The notes beneath the pieces were generated by a model. The model saw only the letters and a list, made by a program, of their open reading frames with translations. It was not told the DNA's origin and made no database searches. A stretch of DNA of 64,000 nt, taken from NCBI GenBank assembly GCA_001662425.1, contig BDDC01000077.1, positions 47,363 to 111,362 on the forward strand. The letters are read 5' to 3'. Positions 46,541 through 58,700 of this stretch are shown here, piece by piece. The translations under genes and the position numbers were made by a program. The number at the start of each line of letters is the position of its first letter. Position 1 is the stretch's first letter. Origin of the DNA: Chlamydomonas sphaeroides. Lineage: Eukaryota; Chlorophyta; Chlorophyceae; Chlamydomonadales; Chlamydomonadaceae.

Positions 46541-48908
46541 ATGGCGAGCGGCGAGGAGGAGCAGGTGCCCGCATTGCCGCGTTGCCCCTGACGTCGCTCC
46601 AGCTCTCCTGGACCGCTGAAGCATAACTTGTTCACCTTGATGTCTATGCCACCTGCTTAGCCGTCCTCCGACGCTCCGCTGACCCGCCCGTGCCATCGCC
46701 CGGTCCCCGGCAGGTGGAGTCAACACTGCACATCGCGAGAAGCGTGTCCGTTTACAGAATAGGAGCGCGCCCCGGCGCCCAAGGCTGGCGGTGGGCCGGG
46801 TTGTGGGCCTGGCCGTGCGGTCGGCACTGCTGTGCTGGGGGGACAACCGGGGATATAACCGCCCCTTTACCCTCAACGTTGTTCCTCCAGGTCCGGCGAG
46901 TGGCTAGTCGCCGACAAGCTCTTCAGCGGGCGGCTCAGATGCGTCAGCAAAGGTTGGTGGGGAGCCAGGGCCGCAGCGTCCCCAGGGTCCCAGCGTGTGG
47001 CCCGCACACGCCACCGTCCTCCCCTCCGACATGCAGGCGAGCTGTGTGAAATACGGATGGAGGATGTCAGCAGGTGGGCAGCTCTGCAACCCGGGGGGAG
47101 GCGCAGCCATGGCTGCACACCCTGCCTGCCTCGGGGGCCACGCACCTGGTGCCCCGGTTGCGGCCGCCGCCTGCGATCTGCGGCGTGTGCTTGCCTGGCA
47201 CGCGTGCGCGTCGGGGTTGGGTTGGGGTTGCGTTGAGCAGCGGGCCCACGCGCACCAGGACGGACGCAGGAACCCATGCCCCTGCCCCTCCTCCAGCACC
47301 CTCGCTCACGGCTCCCCCTGCGCCCATCGCTACCAGCCCGATCTAAATCCCGCCCGCCCCGTCCACTGCCCCACCACCACCCGCCACGTGCCCACATCAG
47401 CGGCGAGCTGTTCGCGGTATGCCCCGTCCCCTACGGCTCCCGCAACCTGGCGGTGGAGCCGGTGGCCGACAGCAGCCGCTACTTTGTGCTGCGGGTGGAG
47501 GACCCCGCCACCAAGCGGCATGCGTTTCTGGGCATGGGCTTTGACAACCGGACAGAAGCCTTCGACTTCAACGAGGCGCTGGTGCGGGAAAAAAAGGGCA
47601 AGGAAGAGGAAGGATAGAGGGAGGGGAAGGGGCTGCCGCGTGGGAAGGGGGAAGGAGGTAAATCGACTGTGCGGGTGAAGTGAAGCACGTAGCGGGCGCC
47701 CGCAGGCCGGACACACAACCCTCCGCTGGCCCCTCTTCCCCCACCCGCACACGCGCACATGCGACCCCACCCCGCCAGGTGCGGCACGAGCAGCACGTGG
47801 CCCGGGAGCGGGCGGCGGCAGCGCACGGCGCATCGCCGCAGCCGTCGCCGGTCTCGGGCGTCCCGGGGCTGGCTGCCGGCACCAGCGCCGCGGCCGCGGC
47901 CGAGATGGACGCGCTGTACCGGCATACGGGCGACCTAAAGCTCGGGGAGGGGCAGACCATGAGGTGCGCCCACGGCGCTGCGGGGGGCCACTGCTTGCGG
48001 GTGGTGTTGGCGGGGTCTGGTGCGGGCCCGCCAGCTCGGAACAGTGCAGCAGCAAGCTCGCAGCGTGAGCGTGAGCAGCGCACAGCATACGGCAGCGCAT
48101 GCATTGCCGCCGGGCTGTGTCCGGCCGTGACGCCCACCCCAGCATGGCCGTGCGCCGCCTATCCTGCCTCGACCGCTCCGCCCGCAGGGTCAACGTCACT
48201 GGGCTGCGTAAAGCCGGCGTTGCGGGCGCAGCGGCACCCGGGCCGGCGGGTGCGTGGGTGCCTGGCTGGCATTGACTGCTGCCGACGCGCTGCGCAGCGA
48301 GGCAGTGCCGCCCGGCGCCTGCTGTCCAGCTGCCATTGGGAACCACGCATGTCGCCCCTTGGCCGCCCTATTGTGCCGCTGCCCCGATCCGTCGCCCCTC
48401 TGCCCCCAGCCGGCGGTGGAGCGGGCGCGCCCGCGGGGCAGGTGCCGCCCATCGCGCCGCCGCCGCCCGTGCCGCGAGTGCTGCCCCCACCGCCCGTTGC
48501 TGCGGGACTGGGGCACATGGTGAGCCGCCCGCGCCGCCTGGCGCCGCTGGGCAGCACGGCGCGGCTGCCGCCTGCCTTACGGCCCGCCGACGCCGCTGGC
48601 AGCCTCACTCGCACAATGCAAGCGCACGGCAGTGAAAGCCCGTCCCCACACCCTACTCCCCTCCGTGTGCCTCCCTGCGCGCTGCACAGGCGCACACGTC
48701 GGCGGCTTTCGGGGCAGCAGCGCCCGGGGCAGCGGCTGCGCCCGCACCTGCACCCGCACCTGCGCACGCCAACGGCGCCGCGCAAGACGTGCTCCTCGGC
48801 GGCGCGGCGACTGCTTCAGTGGCGCCGCCGCCCCTGGCGGGGCCCGCGGCGGGTCAGGGCCCAGGGGCGAGCGGCGGCCCGGCGATGGGCTGGGCGACGT
48901 TTGACTGA
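46541..48908 (+). CDS. NECAP-type adaptin-ear-binding coat-associated protein
   Basis: Nine exons join in phase: 46541-46564, 46714-46790, 46891-46952, 47037-47073, 47401-47581, 47779-47963, 48188-48207, 48410-48519 and 48690-48908, giving 304 residues. The N-terminal PH-like (PHear/DUF1681) fold is clear: HIARSVSVYRIGARP, GWRSGEWLVADKLFSGRLR, ELCEIRMEDVSSGELFAV, VEPVADSSRYFVLRVED, HAFLGMGFDNRTEAFDFNEA and KLGEGQTMRVNV. The rest is a disordered Pro/Ala/Gly tail. The last residues, MGWATFD, contain the WxxF motif that binds AP-1 and AP-2 ears in animal NECAPs. Expected role: clathrin-coated vesicle formation through AP-2. The small exon of 20 bases (48188-48207) is the least certain. The start gives MASGEEEQ, short and acidic as in relatives. 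Confidence 0.9.
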
Positions 48909-49246
48909 TGTCGGCTTGGAGCGGGGCTTGGTGCAGGGGGGAGCGCAGGATGCGCGGGCGTGGGTACTTGCTGGCAGGGGGGCACTAGGGGGTGGCGGCG
49001 TGGCGCATGCGCGGTGTAGGGGGTACGGCGGGCGCGGCGGCCGGGGCTCGGACGGTAACGCTAGCGGCGTGGTGTGTGAGCCCCGCCGGGGTGTCGCGCC
49101 GCAGCCGTGGGCGGCGGGTGGGGCTGAGCTGATTGCTGTGGAGGCGATGTCGCGGAGGCCCGAACGTGGGACGGGCCGGCGGGGCTTGCGGCAGAATGCA
49201 CTCTGCTGCGCACGCAGGGCCCCGGGAGGGGTGGGGCAGCGCGGCG

Positions 49247-49372
49247 CAGTGCTCGCGAGCGGGGGGCGGTGGCAGGCGGTCTTAGACCCCGGATGCCCCG
49301 CTCCCTTGACCCACCCTAGGCGGCCCAGCCCTAGGGTAATCTTTTCTTTTCAGTGCTCGCGAGCGGGGGGCG
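49247..49372. repeat. pair of 22-bp direct repeats containing a palindrome
   Basis: CAGTGCTCGCGAGCGGGGGG followed by CG occurs at 49247-49268 and again at 49351-49372. Each copy contains the perfect palindrome GCTCGCGAGC. The second copy directly follows the acceptor-like pyrimidine tract. Confidence 0.8.
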
Positions 49373-50659
49373 CAGCGCCAATGGAGCTGTCTCGACCTCG
49401 AGCGGACCTGGGTGATGACAAGGTGGCCGCATCCTGAATGGGGAAAGGGCATAATCCCCGCCCCCATGTCCTTTATCTAGGGCTGCCGGCCGACCTGCCA
49501 TGCGTCATGGTGCCGGCGCTCGTGTGGGTCGCGACCCCTGGGAACCTCACCCCAACATGGCCGGGGCACGCTTGAATGCGAAATGCACGGCAGGCCCGCC
49601 GCGCCCCAGCCCCGGCGTCACTACCGAGGCAGGCAAGGTCGGTTGTGATGGAAAGGTTGTGTCGGAAAGGCTGGACTTGCACACCGGGACCCACGCTCCT
49701 GTCTCAGGCACCCTTCTCTGACTGCTTCCACGCTGGTCCTCCAGTGAACACCTAAGCTGGGCACGGTTGCTACCAATGCGGCGCACCACACAGCCTGCGA
49801 CACCTGCCTGGATCACCCGCCCGCCCCTTATCGGCGCGGGCGCCTGCGCACGTGGCTGCCTTGCGGCGCTTGTTTGCGCAAAATCTACCGGGAGAGATCA
49901 TGGATGCCAAGGAGCATGGTAGTCTAAGAGGCTACTGGCGACGTGCCGATCCAACACAGTAGCCTCTCACGGCCGCACACACAAGCAAGCGCTTGGGTGC
50001 ACGTGGGGGCCCACGCCTCGCGCCGGGCGGGGGCCCGCACCGCCTACCCTGGCCTGTGCTGCACAGCACACGTACCGTACCCCATGGGCAAGCAATGGTT
50101 AAGGTCTGCTCTGCTTTGCAGCGCCGGTTCGGGAGCCCCCGTGTAGCCCAGCACCGCACCCCTGAGTAGCCTAGCGGGCTAGCGCCGCCCCAAGCGATGT
50201 GTTCTATGTGATCAGTTTAGGGTGAAGTGTTACAGGACACGCCCAAGGTTACTGACGCCTTGGTCGTGCGCCGCAAGTACGGATGCGTTCAGATGCACCA
50301 GTGCGGGAAACGAAGCCCAGCGCCACCTCGAAGGGACTCCAGGCCCGCCCGTCCGGCCCGCGTGCCGTTATGTAGGTTACCTGACGATGGGGCACGAGAC
50401 GGCTGGCCGCAGGTGGTCCATGTGTCTGCCTACGGACGGTGTGCATCAGGGGAGACGTGCTCACCGCGAGCGCGTTTCCCGTGGTGTGAATGAAGGCGTC
50501 TTGCAACGTAGCGGGCTGCGTGTTCGCAGCAGTTATCTTAGGCCGAGAGGGCGGGTGGTGGCGCGAGGCCCAGGACAAGGGGGCCGTGGGTGACAAGACC
50601 ATGCTAGCCTATTCCAACTGCAATCCGGCTATCCTGCACCAAGGTGGGAGCATGCAGCC

Positions 50660-50854
50660 ATGCCCAGCAATGATTCTGCCACGGAGCCGCCTCGCGGGGG
50701 GGGGGGCGGCGCGGGGGAAGTGTCAACGTCACAGGGGGAAGCAAACGATGCGGGCACGATTGATGCAAATCCCGCTGCAGGGTTGCTCGTCCAATCCCGT
50801 GGAGCTGTGCTGAGGGGTCACTTACCGCACTATGGCTTGCCTGTAACATACTGA
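50660..50854 (+). other. possible upstream exon of the bZIP gene or a short unknown ORF
   Basis: The frame opens with MPSNDSATEPPRGG and runs into acidic, Ser/Thr-rich sequence (EVSTSQGEANDAGTIDA), which looks like the disordered N terminus of a regulatory protein. It could splice to the bZIP exon that ends at 51479, but I find no strong donor, so the link is unproven. Confidence 0.25.
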
Positions 50855-51381
50855 ACCGCTTACAAGCACCATACGCGTTCCAAAACTTGTGAATTGCAAC
50901 ACTGCGCATTACCTGCTGCGCAACGTCACAAGCCGCAGTTCTCCCAAAGGCGGCGAAACCTTGACTCGGCAGCTCCACAAGGCTTCGGCTGCGAGCACGA
51001 GGCATTTTGACGTGACTGACTTCCAGTCGGCTGCTGAGCTGCTGAGTTGCGCCTTCTGACGTCGGCAGCCTTTTGCCATGGTATGTGCATCCGAGCGCAA
51101 CGCTATGCGTTTACCGGGCTTCTTACAGCCTGGGGCGCGTTGCTGCGGCTCGTCTCGGGGCCGCGACCCGGACCTAGACTCGCCGTTCGCGCTCGCCTTT
51201 GCTGTCCTGGCGTCTAGGAGCCACCGGGGAGTTGCTTGCCACAGACGCGTAGAACTGTTTGCGCCGGTGTGCCCAAGTCCCAACGGCCATGTGGCTTATT
51301 TGCGAAGTTCAATGCCGCTTCTGCACACCCGCCACCCATGTCGCTGAGCAGAAGCAGGAGCCTGGCACCTGCGATGCGTCG

Positions 51382-53442
51382 ATGGACGCATATGGGGCCT
51401 CCGGCTCCGAATGCGATTCCGGAGATGAGCTGGGCACAATTCAGCTGCTTCCACCCGACGAGCGGCGTAAGGCGATGAGGTGAGCCTCTGGCGTGGAAGC
51501 TGGCTGGGTCAGCGAGCGAGTAATGCCGTGGGAGCATGTCACCTTAATAAGCGCACGACATAGTCGACTATGGCCCTCTGCCTGTGTTTCCACAGGCGCC
51601 TTCGCAACCGCGAGTCTGCTCGGCGCGTCCGCGCACGGCGTCTTGCCGAAACCGGCGAGCTCCAGAAGGAGAACACGGTCCTGAAGTCGGCAATCAGCAG
51701 GCTGCAAGAGCAGCTGCAGTCCATGTCTGTCAAGGTGAGTGGCGGGGCTCGCCGCAGTAACAACGCCGCGCTTTAGTCAGCCTAGACCAATTTCAGTCTA
51801 AAAGCGGCCCGGCGTTTGGCAGGTCTACGAGGTCACGTCCAAGTACGAGGCCGCGGTGGCAGACAACGCCATGCTGCGGGCAGAGCTTGGGCGCTCCCGT
51901 AAGGTAAGGTGGATGAGCGTAACGAGCAGGAGCGCAGTGTATGCCACCTCACGCCCCCTGGCCACCGCTGCCATGTCCTTGCCGCAGCAGCCGCAGCAAG
52001 CGTGCGCGCCGGGAGAAAGCTGCCGGACGGCTGGGTCGGCACCCGTTGAGGGCGAGGCCAGCGGCCAGGACTCGGGCTTGGAGCCGTCTCCCTTCGTGGA
52101 AGCGGGCGCCGAAGTGTCTCCCGTCGTGGCCGCCGGCGGCGGACTCGGCAACGGCCCGCAGCTGCAGTCGGCTGGCGTGTCCTGCCGCCTCTTGCAGCTG
52201 CGCGGCTGCAGTCCAGCCGGCGCGGCGCAGCAGAAGGCCGCGCTGGAGGAGGTGGTTACTCTGCTCCGAAACCATAAGCACCACAACATTGAGGTAATCC
52301 CGCGGCTGGGTGTAGACGTATCGGCCCTATCCGGCACCGCAGGGGAGCAGCGTGTACAGCTCATGGGCGTCGCTGGGGCGCAGGCAGCCGACGTTCTCTT
52401 GCCTGCACCGCCGGCTGATCGGGAACCCTTCCTGCCCTTTCGCTGCCACCCTCAACAGAATCGAGCCATGAGCTCGGACGTGGCATCCAACGCGCCGACC
52501 GGTCGCAAGGCCGCGGCGGGTGGCGCCGACAATGGCAGCCCCGCGCCCGACGCTCCAAGCATGCACGACTTTGCTGCCACGGGCAGCGCCGCGCTCGGCC
52601 CGGACAGCCGCCTGCAGCTAGGCACGGACAGCCGCCTGCAGCTAGGCGACAGCCGGGCGCTGTTAGCCCCGACGGCCATGGACGTGGGCCCCACGGCCGT
52701 AAGCTCCTTGCGCGGCAGCCACTCGGAGGCGCCCGCCCGGTGTGCGCAGGCCGGCCAGGCCGTCTCGTACCTTACCATGTCCAACAGCCTCAACCCCGGC
52801 TCTGGCAGCGGCGCCGGCGGGATGCTGCCGGCTTCGGTGGGCCAGGTCGGGGCGGGGCAGCAGCGCTACGCCGTCATGGGCGCGGGCGCGGGGTCGTGCT
52901 CCACGTTCCAGCTGCCACCATCGCAGCAGGTGCACCAGGCGCAGTTGCAGCATCAGATGCAACAGCTGCACCAGCAGCAGCTCCAGCAGCAGCAGCAGCA
53001 GTACGCGCAGGCGCCCTCTCAGGCCCACAGCTACCCGTTGATGCAGCTGCGCTTCCCACAGCAGCAGCAGCCCGGGCCGCTGACCACGTCTCAGGAATCG
53101 ATATTCGGCTGCATCTCGGCGCCCTTCCTCACCGCCGCATCCACCCTGCCCGCCCACTTCGCCGTCAGCAGCCCCGGCGCCGCGGTCGGATACGGCCTCA
53201 GCTTCGGCACCTCCTCGCACGCGCAGGCGCCGGCCTCGGCAGAGCACGCCTTCGGCCCCCGCAGCGCCCCGTACGCGCTGGGGCGCGGGCGAGGGCCTCT
53301 GGCCGTGGTGCAGGACCTGGCGCCGGGCGGCTGGACGGGTGGCGCAGCTGGCGTGGCGGCGCTCCGCCCCGAGGACATCAGTGAGGATGTGTTCATGTCC
53401 CTGGACGCGGGCATTCCCCTGGAGATGCCCCAGGACCTGTAG
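51382..53442 (+). CDS. bZIP transcription factor with Gln-rich C-terminal region
   Basis: Exons end or begin at 51479, 51596-51734, 51823-51903 and 51988-53442, all in phase. The DNA-binding region is RRLRNRESARRVRARRLAE, with the invariant Asn-x7-Arg, rebuilt across intron 1. It is followed nine residues later by a zipper with Leu, Leu, Leu, Met, Val at the heptad positions (ELQKENTVLKSAISRLQEQL onward, then YEVTSKYEAAVADNAMLRAE). The long C terminus is disordered: Gln tracts near 52920-53070 and an acidic end (PEDISEDVFMSLDAGIP), which look like activation regions. The start at 51382 (MDAYGASGSE) is the nearest ATG to the basic region; in-frame ATGs at 51289 and 51259 are possible and an upstream exon may exist. 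Target genes cannot be told. Confidence 0.85.
52601..52647. repeat. 24-bp in-frame tandem duplication in the bZIP coding region
   Basis: CGGACAGCCGCCTGCAGCTA followed by GGC occurs twice in tandem with a 24-base period, encoding the peptide DSRLQLG twice. Confidence 0.85.
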
Positions 53443-55797
53443 TTGCGACCTGTGGGTGGCTTGGTACCCCGGGGATGCCCAAGCAGGGCAGCGCGCGCTG
53501 CAGCTGCAGTCGCTCGGGGCTCGCTGTGCATTTGCGGTGGGCCCTTTCTTTCATGAGGCCAAGCGAGCGAGCAGCACGCTACTGATGGCGCTCGATGCGC
53601 CAGGTCGCGGCGTCTTCAGCTGCACGGAGCCGCGGCCTGCTGCGATGTCAGCGAGACTGCGGAAGCTTTTGCCTCGGGCATCACGTGGTTTGTCTGTGTT
53701 TTATTGGGGGTTCGGCGGGGAGTTTAGTTCGGTGGTGTGGGGTGTGTGACGCATTGCGAAGTGGCTAGGGTATGATGTTGGGTAACGCATCTGCTGCGGA
53801 TGACCTGCGACGGCGCAGAAGTCAAGGCACACGGCAACGCGTTCACGGACGGAGATTTGGCGCTGAAGGTTTACCGCGCCATTGGGGATACACCGAGGTG
53901 GTGTGGAGCATGTTTATGGCCGCATAGCGCTTCGCGATGTGCCGACAGGGGATGCCCGGCATGCCCAACGCTAGCCGGTGGAGAAGCGCGGTGGTGGTAA
54001 GGCCTGGCGCAGCTGCAGGCCGTGACGATTGCTGTTTTGTCTGGCGCCTTAATAAGCATGAGCGCCTTTCTGCATTTGATGAGCTCTGGTGGCCCCGAGT
54101 GGCCCTCGGTCCTCTTCCCGAGGGTCCGACACCAAGGCCTCGGCTGAGCGCTTTTGATGAAGCTGCAAGCTGCTGCAGAGGAGCTCCCCTGTGTTGCTAG
54201 CGGCGTGGGCTGCCCTGATGACCTGCCCCGACGAGACGGTGTCTGCTTCGGTGGTCGCCTGGTGGTTCCGGCCTGGGGCGCGGTCCCTGCGCCCGGCATT
54301 CGAGGGTGACTCTCCCTTGCCGCTACTGTTGCGGACGATAGCCGCTGCTGCTGCAGAGGGTGCGGATGCTGCGGAGGAGGAGGGTGCTGTGCGGCCAGGG
54401 CCCCACCATGCATGCTGCGGAGCGTGTTGAGTACGATAAGGGCTTCTCGCGGGCTCGGAGCATGTCTGCGCGGCCGCCCCGCTCGGAATGCGCGAGCCCG
54501 AGCGGGGCGGCCGCGCGCTGGCATGGCACTGCAACCACCGCGTGGCGCGGACTGTGGCGTGGACAATAAAGCGCGCTGTGCGCACACCAATAACGGAGGT
54601 TGCCCTGGGTGGCTATGAGACTGCGTGGCATGACACCTCACACGCCTCGCCTCATGCCCGGGTACGTTTCGCCACGCGCAAGCCTGGCCGTTGCCATGGG
54701 CGTTGCTCCGGCTGCATCGGACGGCGTGTGCTTGTTTCATGTGTGTGTGTGTGCGTGCATGAGGGCGCGTCGCCCGGTACTGCCTGCCAGGTTGGCGGTA
54801 GGCCGGTCCTGGGCCCTGTGCCGGCCCTTGCCTGCCAAGGCCGCAGTGCGGCCCGTGGGCGCATCATCGCCGCCGCCTGCATGATTTGCTTACGGATGCT
54901 GGCGGATGGGCGGGGAAGGCTGACACGCCTTCCCGGGACCCCCGCCATAATAAGAACAACGTGACGCGGTGGCTGCTGCCTTGCGCCATGCCTAACCGAG
55001 CAAGCGGAGGTGGTGTTCGGCGGGTTGCGGTGCCGCGCGTGTTGAACCGAACGCGCCACGAGCGCACGGACTGGGCGGTGGTTTGCGTGACGGGTGGCGT
55101 CTGTGTGCTCCGGCGCTATGGGGCTCCTGGCCCCTGTGCGAGTGCCTGCAAAGCGTCGCCGGGCGGGGACTGACGAGAGAACGGCTTGGTGGATCGTACG
55201 GCTTGTGGGGTGTGGAGAGAACGGCGCTGGATGCTGTGCGCTGGTGTCGTCCTGGTGCAGGGGCAAGTGGGCGATGGTATATTACTTCCTGGCGTCGACT
55301 GCCATCTTGGCTGGGGCACGGGCGGAGGCTGCGTGAGTGGCCTATTGTTGCACAACATACCCGAGGCATGTAACACACTTCACCCTCCGGGTCATGAGCT
55401 GCCGCCGCTCGCTGCAGGCAGGCGGCTTCTGTGCCTTTGCAGCTGTAATGACCGACGATGCAGTGGGGTTTGCTGGGTCGTGTGCTTGCGCCTCAGTTCG
55501 TGGCCTTACACGGTGTGGCCCACCCACACGCCAACTCGGAGCAGGCCCATCCACCTGCACACATCTTGCCAGTTCTCAGGGGATTCGATCCCTCGCACGT
55601 TCCACCAGAGGATCCAGAATTCCAGATCACGCCACACCAGAGGATCAAAGATCACGAACCTCCTTGTCTTATGAGCTTAATCTGGACATGCCCGGCCTTC
55701 AGCCGCAGCAAGGCCCCCCTCCCCGGCCCCAACCTCCCCACACGCGCACAGCCCTCCAGCCCCCACCACCCCCAGTACACCTGACCGCCGCCGCCCC
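53443..55797. other. convergent intergenic region, bZIP (+) / cNMP-binding protein (-)
   Basis: About 2.4 kb between two convergent stops. It should contain both 3' UTRs. TTACA at 55506-55510 is a candidate TGTAA signal for the minus-strand gene, about 290 bases past its stop. Several open frames exist but none shows domain-like sequence, so no gene is called. Confidence 0.5.
55506..55510 (-). other. candidate polyadenylation signal TGTAA of the cNMP-binding gene
   Basis: TTACA on the plus strand reads TGTAA for the minus-strand transcript, about 290 bases past the stop codon at 55798-55800. Confidence 0.4.
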
Positions 55798-58700
55798 TCA
55801 GTACACGTGCGAGATGAGCCGCGGGCTGTGCACCGGCGAGTCCATCAAGCCGCCGCCCTCGCGACCCCCCACACGCAGCCGCAGCGGGCTGTCTGCCTGC
55901 GCGCCACAGGCCGTGGGCGTGTGCGGCCGGCTGCCCGTCCGGCCCCGGCCCAGAAGCAGCGCCTCCTCGTCCTCCGCCAGCCGGCTCCGCAGCGAGGAAG
56001 AGAACGGGAACAAGGCGCCGCCGCCCGGCTGGCCCCCCGCGGCGGTCGGCTCCGACGGGGCAGCGTCCACGAAGCTCCAGGGCAGCACCGGCGCCCAAGC
56101 ATCCCCATGCGCCGCCTCGTCGGGCGTGACCATGCCGCTGCAGCTGCTGTCCTGGCGCTCCCGCTGCCGCTGGCTCGGCCGAAGCAGTATCACGCCCGAC
56201 CGACTGCTCACCGGTGCCATGGGTCGCTGCTCCAGCAGCGCCGGCGGCCAGGGCCCCGGCGCCGCGTCGTCGGCCTCAGCCATCGCCGCCGCGGCCGCCG
56301 CCGCCATGGCCTCCACCGCCGCCGCTGCGCTCGGCAGCCGGCTGACGGCGCCGCTGGCGCTGGCGCGGCCGTTGCGCGACACCCGGCCGCCGACGAGCCG
56401 CTCCATGGCGGCGCCGTTGCCCTCCATCACAAGGGCGGGCGTGGGGCCGCCGGCGCCGCTGGTGCGCGAGGGCGGCCCCGTGATGGGGACCAGGCCCACA
56501 CTGATGTCGCTCGTGTTGCGCCGCAGCAGAGCGCCCGTGGGGCGCCGGGGGTTGGGCAGCGACGGCAGCTTGGCCAGGCTGCGCCGCGGTGAGGTCGGCA
56601 TCTCGGCGGGCACCGAGGTCAGGTCGGGGCTGGCGGTGCCGTCGTCTGTGAAGATGTCGAGCGACGAGTGCGAGCCGGTGCCGGAGGCCGGGCGGGAGCG
56701 ACCGCGCGTCGCGAAGACGCTGATGGGGCCGGTGCTGTCGGCCGGGCCAGGCCCTGGCCGCGTCAGCAGCGTGCGGCGCCGCGCGTCGGCGCTGGGTAGC
56801 GGCGGCAGCGACGGCGGCGCTGTGCTGCCGTCGCCACTGACGCCGCCGGCCAGCTCCTTCTGGCTGGTCGACTGGCGGAGCGCGGGCAGCGGCGCGACCT
56901 GATCGGTGTTGCCTGTGTTGCCGCCGCGGCCGTCGGCCTCGACCTCGCTGGCGGCGCCGCCGCCGCTCCTCATCTTTGCCAGCAAGCCGTACAGCGACTG
57001 CAGCTGCTGCTCAATAGCCGCCACGTTGCCCTCCGTGCCGCGAACCATAGCGTTCTCGCCGCCGCTGGCTCCAACGCTCGATCCGGACGCCTCGTCCGCC
57101 ACCGCCGCCACCCCCGCCGCGCCGCCGCCGGTTTCAACCACCGCGTCCTCCTCCTCCTCGAGGACAGGGTCCATCTGAGTCAGCAGCACGCCGGCCACTC
57201 CGCCAGCGTCGCCTGACGCCTCCTTCTCAATCACTAAGGCTGCCGGCGCAGCCACCGCCACAGCCGCCGCCGCCAGCTCCTCCTCCTCCGCCGCCGCCAG
57301 CGGCGGCAAGCTGTCCTCTTGCTCCGCCTCCTCCCCAATGGGCGCCAAGGCGTGGAAGCTGCCGCCACCCGCCCCGTACTCCCACGCCAGTGCTCCGCCG
57401 GAGCCCTCGGGCACCGGCGGCGCCACCCAGTGATCCCGGGGTATCCTCGGCTGCGGCATCGGCAGGTCCGGAGTGCCCAACTGCAGCACAGCGTCCAGCC
57501 GCGCCGCCAGCGGGTGCGGATCAAGCAGCGCCCGCCGCGGCGGCGGCATACTCGGCAGCCGCTGCAGGCCGCCACGCCCCACCGCCGCCGACAGCGCCGC
57601 CTCCACCGCCGCCGCCGACCCGCCGACGCGGGCGCTGCTCGCACGGCCGCGCCCGCTGACGCCGCCAACCGGCTGCAGCCGCCGCGGCGTCAGCAGCGGC
57701 GTCGCCGCCGGCTCGGCCTCGCGGCTGGTGGCGGCGGCGGCGGCAAGGTGCTCCTGGCGGAGCTCCTCAGCCAGGCGGGGGTTGGCGGCCAGCGGCAGGC
57801 CCGCCGCCAGCGTGTGACGCATGTCCGCCAGCAGCCGCCGGCCGCCCGCCACCCGCTCCGAGAAGGACTTGGTAGCGGAGGCGGCGGAGGCGGAGCGCTC
57901 GGCCAGGAAGGCCTTGCGCGCGGCAAACAGCTCCGCCAGCGGCCCCGAAACGAGGTCGGCGAAGCGGGACAGGTCCACGGCCGACAGCGCGAGCAGCTTG
58001 GTGGGCCGCAGCGCGACGGCGGTGGCGGGGTGCGGCGGGAAGGTGGTGGCGGCGCTGACACGGCCGCGGCCCCGGCCGCTGCGCGCGCGCGCGTTGACCG
58101 AGTCGCGCTCCTCCTGCGGCACGGGCGGTACAGTACGTCAGTACGTCACGCGCATGCGCCAGCTGCCTGTATCCGCTGCATACCCTGTATTACCTCGCTG
58201 CCTCCCCCTGCACCCTCGAGGCGAGACGCACCTCCCACGCCGGGCCCGAGTGCCCTGGCGGCGCCAGCTGGCTGAGGATGCCCTCCCCCAGCATTCCGCC
58301 CGGGCCCAGGCTGGCCAGGGTAGCGCCCAGCCCCGCCAGCGCGCCGGGCGGCACGTGGCGCAGCGGGCCGTCGGCGGCGGGCGGCGGCGCCTGGTGGCGG
58401 GCGCCCTTGGTGGCGTCGGCGTCAAACATGACTCGCCGGTGGTCGGGGCCGCCATCCTGAGGGTGCCGGGGCACGTGGCGGCGGCGGCAGGAGCAGGAGT
58501 TTGGGGGCACGGCAGCGGCGGAGCTACCACAGCACAGCTGGCGAGGCGGGGGAACTAACCGAGGCTGGCGGCTGCGCTGGGCCTTACATCCCAACCCAGG
58601 CCCATGCAGCTGAAGCAGAGCGTGAGAGCCGTGTGAGCCTGGCCAGCCTGGACCTCCAACCCAGTGGGCCGCACCTGGCGCTGCCCCAGTGCCAGCGGTG

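Larger units (their letters stand above)
48909..51381. other. intergenic between NECAP and bZIP genes, with possible unrecognised exons
   Basis: About 2.5 kb. The left part is the NECAP 3' flank. A strong acceptor-like tract (TCTTTTCTTTTCAG) ends at 49353, so a 3' UTR intron or a short unknown gene may lie here. The stretch 49450-50600 shows only scattered short frames and nothing I recognise. The right part holds the bZIP promoter and possibly an upstream bZIP exon. Confidence 0.4.

Noticed and set aside
53443..55797. A gene between the bZIP and cNMP genes
   Set aside because: Only short frames without motifs, in a convergent interval that must contain two 3' UTRs.
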